Assembly (NCBI RefSeq): GCF_016920785.2 | Contig: NW_024609884.1 | Coordinates: 85,118,069 to 85,182,068 of the forward strand | Length of the DNA stretch: 64,000 nt | Direction: 5' to 3' | Source of the DNA: Ixodes scapularis | Taxonomy: Eukaryota; Arthropoda; Arachnida; Ixodida; Ixodidae | Translations under genes and position numbers: made by a program | Part shown: positions 57,002 through 64,000 of the stretch, piece by piece | How the letters are laid out: each line of letters begins with the position of its first letter | Position numbering within the stretch: the first letter of the stretch is position 1 | Notes under the pieces: model-generated | What the model saw: only the letters and a program-made list of their open reading frames with translations | Told to the model about the DNA's origin: nothing | Databases searched by the model: none

Positions 57002-58020
57002 GGGTGCGCAGCAAAAATACATTTCCAGCGTAATAAAAAGCTCGACCCTTCTTGCCTGCACGATGCGCCATGATATGGAGGATATACATCCGAATGCCGT
57101 GAGCTGATGGCACGGGTAAATGAGAGAATAGAGAAAAATGTATGCACCTTGTGAGTGTAAAGTACTGAGAACTGTAACTTTACAGCACTGTGAAAGTAAT
57201 TGAAAAATGTAAGAAGCAGGTTTTTAGTTGGAAATATTTATTTAATTGAAATATAGAACAAAATTAAAAAAAAAAATCTGCGTGGTGCTTTTACTGATCT
57301 CTCATTTACAGTGGGCGGTATTAAAAAGGGAACACATTGGCGATAATTATTTTCCAGTAGGAAGCTAGGTAGCGCATAGAGCGAAGCTTCTAGCAAGTTT
57401 TGTTTCGAAAATTAAAAAAGCGCAAAAGGCAAGGACAAGAGGGACACAACACAGGACAAGCGCTTGTCCTGTGTTGTCTCCCTCTTGTCCTTGTCTTTTG
57501 CGCTTTTTTATTATTTTCGTAATGTTTAACCAACTAGGCCGACGAATCATTCTGCTAAAGTTTTGTTTGTTCTTTTAGTACAAGAGTAGAAAGAAATGCA
57601 CGTACCTTGGGACAGTGGCGTCACTAGGGTCAGCGGCACCCCGGGGCGGTGGCCCGCGGCGACCTGGCTCGTGGCCCCTCCGCGACATGCCCCGCCCCTC
57701 CCCTCCCCCCCCCCCACTCCCCCCCCCCCCCCCCTCCCCCCTCTTTCGTGGCCGGCCGTGACGCCCCCCCGGGAGCGCTTGACCCAGTATTTAGAGTGTT
57801 CTTATCCTGAGCGTTTCAGGCGCCCGTAGCAGATTTTCACCTTCAGTTTCGTGCGTTAAAAATATTAAAAAATACGTGTTTTGATGAGCAAGAGCCCTGT
57901 CTCTCGATATGCCGAATCGTCCGGTTGATCTTACAGTGTGCAAAAATTTGAGGTCGGTTACATGTTGGTCTTTGTTTAAAGCAATATAATGTTTCCTCAT
58001 AAATATTCGCACTTTTTACT
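56803..58020. other. Intronic sequence before the assembly gap
   Basis: A T then G run lies at 56966-57004. The missing DM13 exon was searched for here and not seen. At 57630-57645 the string GGCGTCACTAGGGT precedes C tracts (about 57705-57737), resembling a transposon end. Confidence 0.4.
57414..57509. repeat. Hairpin with 48-bp arms
   Basis: AGCGCAAAAGGCAAGGACAA and following bases face a nearly exact complement, centred on GACAAGCGCTTGTC. It resembles the outer and inner ends of the Penelope-like arms at 47718-48766 (AGCGCAAAA and GGACAAAGCGC). Confidence 0.7.
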
Positions 58021-58120
58021 NNNNNNNNNNNNNNNNNNNNNNNNNNNNNNNNNNNNNNNNNNNNNNNNNNNNNNNNNNNNNNNNNNNNNNNNNNNNNNNN
58101 NNNNNNNNNNNNNNNNNNNN
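58021..58120. other. Assembly gap, 100 N
   Basis: Exactly 100 N, a conventional placeholder, so the true length is unknown. It lies just before a DM13 exon and may hide another. Confidence 0.95.
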
Positions 58121-58183
58121 CATGGCTGTTATAAGAACCAGCATTAATATAAATATATATATATATATTTTTTTTAATTTCAG

Positions 58184-58340
58184 GCATCATTTGGTCACAT
58201 CACGATACCGACAAACTTCGAGACCCCAAAACCAGTCACCGTGGGAAGGCTGAGAGGACAGGACGGCAAAGAATCCGGTCCAGTCGTATTGGTTGATTCG
58301 CGGACAATGTTTATAGTCCACTTCAGTTACGCTGCTAAAG
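58184..58340 (+). CDS. Skeletor-like gene, exon joining DM13 domains 1 and 2
   Basis: 157-nt exon with acceptor TTTTTTTTAATTTCAG before 58184 and donor GTAAAC at 58341. Frame: ASFGHITIP is the end of one DM13 domain, TNFETPKP a linker, then VGRLRGQ and VVLVDSRTMFI begin the next domain, ending FSYAAK plus one base. The split codon joins to the exon at 59445. The layout (FGxxxIP, short linker with PKP, second DM13) is that of Skeletor-type proteins. The only other frame with long openness has a stop. The exon right before it, which should encode the rest of DM13 domain 1, is not visible. Confidence 0.82.
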
Positions 58341-59444
58341 GTAAACAAGGGCGATTTCCATCCCGTAGTGCATCACACTGAACCCCCCCCCCCCCCCCCA
58401 AAAAAAAAAAAAAAAAAAAAGTTTTTTTTTTTTCTTTTTTGTTATGCGGCTGGATAAGATAGGTATGTTCATAGCCTCCACTATACTCACAAAGGCTGGC
58501 AGTTCGACAACGGTGCCATAGAGTGCCCGGTCGCAGATTTGGAGCGCGAGTATCTGGTAGCACAGAGCATCAAAGAGCCTTCTCGGGGAACCTGGACGTC
58601 AGCGCACAGCTTTTGCAGCGGCGAAGACCCGAAACACACTTGTTCACTCGGGAGAAGTGTGTTTCGGCGTCTCGCCGCAGCGGAGCATCAGTCAGGTGAC
58701 TCTCCTCTCATCCGTCATCTGCCGCTCCACCTTTTCCATTTCGGAGGTCGCGTCTCATGGCGATCTGCAAGGTTTTTGTCAGTATATAGGAGGCTGTGGT
58801 ATGTGACATAAGAAAGATTTTTTTTTATTAGTTGAAGCGCAATATCTACGTCATGAGACTAATTTTGAGGGAGGAACGAACTCGAAGCGCACTTCTATTG
58901 CGGCACCTCAATCCGAACTACAAGCACGAAAAGGAAGAGTCTCGCCACGTAAATAAGGCGCTATTTCTTTTTTTCTTTTTCGGGGATAACTTTATTTTGC
59001 GATATACGTACTCAATTCATGCTATTAAAAATGATTGCTTCGAGTTCGATCACCCTTTAAGGCAGAAACAAGTGTGCGATAATCGAAAAAAACAAAACAC
59101 CAAAGAAAAAAAAAATAGATTCCTGCAATTTTCGAAGAACAAAGGCATCTGCCTCAAGTACATCGAAATGTGGTTTCATTAAATGCATATTCGCGATTTC
59201 TGCATGATGCACATCTACGCACACTTAATATTAGTATTGTTGTCGTTTTTCTTTTTCAATAATGGAGTAAGTCTTTTTTTCGGCTTCTGAGTGTGCCGTG
59301 ATTTTTGTTTTGTTTTAATATTACTGTGATCTTTCGAACCATAGTAATGTGTTGATGTAGTTCAGTATAAACAAAATAACTCAAATAATGCTCCAACTTC
59401 AGCGTCATTAAACTGACGCTGACGTGTTTTATGTGGTTTCCCAG
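58341..59444 (+). other. Intron of the Skeletor-like gene
   Basis: 1104 bp, GT...AG (GTAAAC ... TGGTTTCCCAG). Contains C, A and T runs at 58383-58440 and an unassigned frame at 58539-58811. Confidence 0.75.
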
Positions 59445-59523
59445 ATGAAGCAAATTTCCTGGTGGGGACCGGACCTCTTGGGGCTACCGACCAAACCACA
59501 ATACTTAAAGACGAGCAGAACAG
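59445..59523 (+). CDS. Skeletor-like gene, exon in DM13 domain 2
   Basis: 79-nt exon between TTATGTGGTTTCCCAG and GTAAGG (59524). With the split codon it gives DEANFLVGTGPLGATD and then ILKDEQN, paralogous to the exon at 50817-50889, with the same entry and exit phases. It continues DM13 domain 2 (FSYAAK-DEANFLVGTGP). The next exon should encode a TLTLP-like and a VWC-like block; it was not found before 64000, so it probably lies beyond the window. Confidence 0.82.
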
Positions 59524-59608
59524 GTAAGGTTTGCCTCTCTTCACTTCAATTTAGGTCACCAGCTGACACGGAAACACATCATGGTCGAAAATATGCACGG
59601 ACAAAATA

Positions 59609-60423
59609 TTAAAGTGATTGTCCGGTAACGTTAAGTCTTTCAGAAAACAATTATATTGTCATTGCTTTTAGGAATATCATCTGCACAATATCCGCATTTT
59701 AATGCGAAGGCACGAACTGTCCCATGGAGCAAAGCCAGCATTGTCTGTAACCGTCTGTAGCAGCGAAACGGCAGTTAAATTCCCATTGGTCAAAGCACAG
59801 CAACGCAGATGCCTCGTCACGGAAGCGGGCGGGGCGCTCAAGGTCAAAGCGGTCGCGCCTCAGAAATAAAACACAAAGAAAAGCACAGCAACGCAGATGC
59901 ATCGTACCGAGGCCGTGGAGTTGGCGGGGTTCGTCGCGCCTGCGCAGTGGGGGAGCCTGATGTCACCGCCGGAGCGCCGTGGGGAAAAGGAAGACGTGGA
60001 GCGCTGCTTGTACGAATGCGCTGCGTGTAGGAATGCTTTGGCATTCCTACACTTTTACTGAGACGGCCGTCTGAGTAAAATAACTTCGTTCTAAGTAAGA
60101 CAGGATTTACGGTATTGAGGGAAGCCCAATTCTTCGACGATGATCTTTGTACGCACATTGAACCATGTTGATCAAAACCGGGAATAAGTGAAGGCCCGCG
60201 ACTCTGACGTTACCATGCCTGATGTGACGTCACGACACGACCAGCCATGCATACTTGCGAGATTTGGCATGAAGTTTCGTGTTGACCTTCATAATTGGTT
60301 TAACGAATATTGGGGCGTCTTTTTTAATGAAATAAATTTCACATATGACTGTATTTAGGCCCTCTCCACCTGACCAGCGCAAAAACTGAGTCACTTCCGG
60401 ATGTCACCTGACAATCTCTTTAA
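59609..60423. mobile_element. TTAA-flanked DNA element in intron
   Basis: TTAA at 59609-59612 and 60420-60423. Termini AGTGATTGTCCGGTAACG and (complemented) AGAGATTGTCAGGTGACA match at 14 of 18. An inner direct repeat AAGCACAGCAACGCAGATGC occurs at about 59792 and 59880, and a hairpin at 60025-60052. No transposase. Confidence 0.5.
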
Positions 60424-62275
60424 CCCAATAATTAAACACTGAGAGCAGTTTAAAATGCATTTGTGATTCAGCATTTCGTGTGAAGCGAATCTATTGACGG
60501 TGCTACTTCCAATAGCAATGCCGCAGAGTGTCTAATCGAACTATTTATAGCTAGAGTACAGAGATGGGCAGTGTTCCAAGTATTTAAAACATATATTGAA
60601 AATGCTTCGAGCATGTTGCATTTCATATTTAATTACATAATGTCAGTTGTAACAAAATGTTGAAAACTGAGTATTTCATATAATTGTATTTCAAATATTG
60701 TCCTAATACAATTTTGGGTTACTCTTCTTTGCAATCGAGTGCGATATTATGTATCTTTCGCGATGGGGGAGTCAAATGCAAAGAGCACGAAACTTGCTGC
60801 ACTTTGCTCATAATAAACATGGAAGATAAAAAGGAAGAGTAGAATAAAAAAATGCATGGGGGTGGGTACAATTATTGACTTTTTGGTAGGCTGATTAATT
60901 TGTTTAGACTTCGCATTAACGACATTTTATTCAAGGGCGTGTATATTTTAGATAAATCAATGCGTACCAGGGATGCCTTCGCCTTAAACTGTAATAGTCA
61001 TATAATGAATTTCAAATATATATTTTTTTAATTATTACTTAGTTCTGCTTTCTGATTAGTTTTACGAGACTTCGCACAATAGATAAGCCTTATTAAAAAA
61101 AAGAAAAAAGAAGAAGACAGCGTTCGGTTTATAGCGCTTCCTCGGAGGTGTCCACCACGTAATTCTACAAGGTTTCAGATTAGGAGAATCGACCTCTATT
61201 CAATGTGTATGATATTGCATAACATACAATTCGCTCGTACCTCGTACCTTTAGTTTCATCTTCGCTCCTATTTCATTTTGTGTATCATATTTACTCGGAA
61301 ATACCGCGTGAGTCAAAGATCGTTGGCTGTTCAAAGATACCGCATAAATCAGTTTCTTAACGTATCTCGATTTGATTTGCCCCAGAGATGCCTGAAGGTT
61401 GTGACTCTTGTGTGTTAAGATTTCTGTGAACGAACTTGTCACTACGATATTATACAGAGATAACCAAGACCCGCTCACTTCGCGCACTGCACGCCTTACC
61501 TGTGTTATTGCTCGTGCCACAATTAACGAGTCTGACGCATATGTTCCTTCAGAAATGGAGTAACCTTGCCCCCTTCAGCAAGAGAGTAAAGTTCCTCCTC
61601 CGTTGATTAGGGAGACGCATTTCAAAATGGCGGCTCCCGATCGGGCATAGGCTTAGCTGCGTCCATTGGAGGTCCTTCCGGTACGCCATCGACGTTGCAC
61701 CAGTCCCACCGCAACGCAAAGAGTTCCGATAGTCACCGGACAGGCAAATGGCTCCCGCTCACTGGCGGTCTGCCACTGCTTGGTCGGCAACACTCGACAG
61801 AAAAGCACCACGTTGACCGCCTAACAGCGACCAAGCCCACCCAAATCGAGCCGACGGTTCCAGGGCACGATGACACCCATTGACTACAGAACACGAGCTT
61901 TGCACGTCGTAGAATTATTGACCAATCCCGCTGTCCGTGCAGGCGAGGAAATCCGCGCCCCGAATTCAATTTTGCTTCATGAATAAAATACACATATGCC
62001 GAAACGCATCGAGCCACAATGTTCAGCCAATTTCGAGTTAATTACCCGTGCTCGTTCTCATATCGCAATTTCTCCGTCGCAAATCCTACAAAACGAATAC
62101 GGAGCTTTATGGCCGATGCGCAATCCCACATAATCAATACAGTGCGCCGAAGGGTCCTTTACAGCTCGCCAAAAGAAGTATATTACCTGCTGATGCACTG
62201 TAGAACCTTAGTCGAACGAAATTAAGAAAACAGTCACACCGTCCGTGGCAGACGCGCAGCCAGGATTTTGATTCT
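60424..62275. other. Unassigned region
   Basis: AT-rich, probably intron or intergenic. AAAATGGCGGC (about 61625) is a YY1-like string. Frames such as minus 61520-61200 and 62017-61733 are unassigned. Confidence 0.3.
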
Positions 62276-62288
62276 GGGGGGGGGGGGG

Positions 62289-62323
<35 letters not shown>

Positions 62324-62443
62324 GAGGAGGAGGAGGAGGAGGAGGAGGGGGGGGGGACGCCCATGTCAAAATGCTATATGAGGTGGAGGGGGCAGAGGAG
62401 GCCCAGCAAAATGAAAAATTTCGGGGGGGGGGGGGGGGGGGCG
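62276..62443 (+). repeat. G tracts and GGA microsatellite
   Basis: G run at about 62276-62300, GGA repeats 62301-62347, then another G run near 62348-62356 and one at 62424-62441. The preceding GCGCAGCCAGGAT resembles a transposon end next to G tracts elsewhere. Confidence 0.8.
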
Positions 62444-64000
62444 GCTCAGGCCCATGGGATCCTTCCCCCCTTTTGGATATGTGTCTGGTCTACGGCCAGA
62501 TGGCGCGCACAAGCGAACTCTAAAGGCACTCGATATACAAATATTATCCTACTCCAGGTGGCGCTGTTACCGTCCAATTCAATATTTACAAAAAAAATTA
62601 CTCTAGTGGTGTTACAACATAATCAAAGTGCACTTTCAATGTGTATGATATTTCAGAAGATCTCAGGATCTCCCGTGAAGTGTATGCACTTTCGCGCTTC
62701 CCATTCATTTACACTGAAAGATACATCGCACATACACATTAAGCACACAATGCACTCAAGAGCACTGGACGGGCCTACTTTTTAAGGCCCGTACCGGGCC
62801 CACTGACTGCTTACCCGAACCGGACCCGGTCCGATGAGATGCTCACCTGATCAGGCCCGGCCCAGACCCGGCCCGGTTTGAGGCCAAGACGTGCCTCATC
62901 TCTTAAAATCAAAGCTGCCCTGGGAACGTGTTGGTGCATTTAATTCGTTTACTAATTTACATGAAAAACTCTGTCATATCGCAGTCATGTGGTGAACATT
63001 TGAAAGCTTACAGAAATATAAAGGTCATAGCTTATCTTTGATAGCCAGAGGGCGATTTTTTTTTCTTCAGGAGTTTGAAAAGGAAAGGGAAAGACAATCG
63101 TACTGTCCCCTCTGTGACCCAATTGTCCTCGTTTCCTTGCCTGCTGGCAGCTGTCCCACTATGCTGATGCAATTCCCAGGATTCTCCGTATCTTCTTGTG
63201 GGCTTTCTTAGTTCGATGCAGCTTTCTTTATTTCTAAGATTTTTGTTTTAGTGGCGTCATAGCGAGTTCGCACTTTGAATTTTTCTTTTCTTTCAAATCT
63301 TAAATGATCAATGCGTAAGCATTTTTTTTTCTCAACGTTTTAGGGAGTGGATTATTGTGCGAGCCCGTCCCAGGCCCGGAAACAATCTGTGCTACCTGGT
63401 CCGGGCCGGGACGCGGAAACAATCCGTGCTACCGCCCGGGCCTGGGCTTTCAGGTTGGCCCGAAAGCCCCGGCCGGGCGGAGAGCTCTATACTCAACAGC
63501 AATCGTCCCACACATAACAACGCACAACACACACCTTCACTGCTAACACCGTTGACTGCCCCAGAGGTATATATGCCGTGCGGATTCAAGGCACCAATCT
63601 CCGCAATGACCACCCACGAATGAATAATATTAGAAATAGATTACTGTTTAAGCACGAAAGTATGTTGACCAGGATGTTTTTGAACGGTTGATGACATGCA
63701 TCTCAAAGTAGAATGTAAGCTTAAGCAAGGTAATTATTTGTGATAGTCGATAGAACAGCCCCATCCGCTGGCACCTATAAAAAACGAAATAAACGTGCCG
63801 TTGGGTGAGCAGGTAAGCGCTGATGTGTCCACTTCCCCGCGTAGCAGCTTCGGCCGCCGAGACGTGCGCCCAGAACGTTCAGAACGACGCGAGCCAGACC
63901 AGACTTGTTTTCTGGTGCTAGTCGAGAGAAAAATAACAAGGAAGACCTCTTGTCCTCACCACTGTTAACGAGCGATGGCTTTCTTTACTCCGGGATAACT
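62444..64000. other. Unassigned, GGCCCG-rich segments
   Basis: GGCCCG/CGGGCC-rich stretches lie at 62768-62880 and 63357-63480, in roughly inverted arrangement, as in some hAT ends. CGGAAACAATCYGTGCTACC occurs twice in tandem (about 63377 and 63414). No gene was recognised up to the window end. Confidence 0.35.

Overview
The window is eukaryotic nuclear DNA with a very high load of mobile elements. It looks like an arthropod, most likely a chelicerate such as a tick. That is an inference from four things: the mix of Ty3/gypsy, CR1-like LINE, Penelope-like, hAT and foldback DNA elements; long introns; many A/T and G/C homopolymers; and a Skeletor-like DM13 gene. No rRNA, tRNA, CRISPR array or bacterial-type operon was seen.

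Host gene. Three plus-strand exons (50817-50889, 58184-58340, 59445-59523) have consensus splice sites and matching phases. They encode parts of two tandem DM13 domains, the arrangement found in Skeletor-type proteins. The exon that should lie between the first two is missing and may be in the 100-N assembly gap (58021-58120). Other exons should lie outside the window or were not recognised.

Youngest insertion. A complete Ty3/gypsy retrotransposon (50913-56798, minus strand) sits in the first DM13 intron, 23 bp after a splice donor. Its two 384-bp LTRs look identical, it has a 4-bp ATAT target duplication, and gag (470 aa) and pol (1180 aa) are open in frames that overlap with a -1 offset.

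Layout. 1-10 kb: a TTAA-flanked element, a 4 x 207-bp tandem array and a CpG-rich promoter-like segment. 10-15.2 kb: GTAACT/GTACTT-rich DNA-element ends, a solo LTR nested in them, and a second solo LTR. 15-22 kb: CpG-rich DNA with NRF1-like palindromes, a foldback element with a perfect 38-bp stem, a Harbinger-like element and a hammerhead-ribozyme-like motif. 22.5-24.1 kb: a minus-strand LINE reverse transcriptase cut by a plus-strand CR1-like fragment. 25-38.3 kb: TTAA-flanked elements, foldbacks, a hAT transposase relic interrupted by two MITEs, and a hAT-type element with a perfect 8-bp target duplication. 39.5-43 kb: an LTR with a possible gag start, then a cluster of small foldback elements. 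43.3-47.5 kb: a nearly full-length but dead CR1-like LINE whose ORF1 carries a 2A-like motif. 47.7-48.8 kb: a Penelope-like GIY-YIG fragment between 350-bp inverted arms. 48.9-64 kb: the DM13 gene, the gypsy element, the gap and further short elements.

Most of the remaining DNA is unassigned. Many open frames there look accidental, and transposon relics outnumber host coding sequence. Element boundaries were read by eye from target duplications and terminal repeats.
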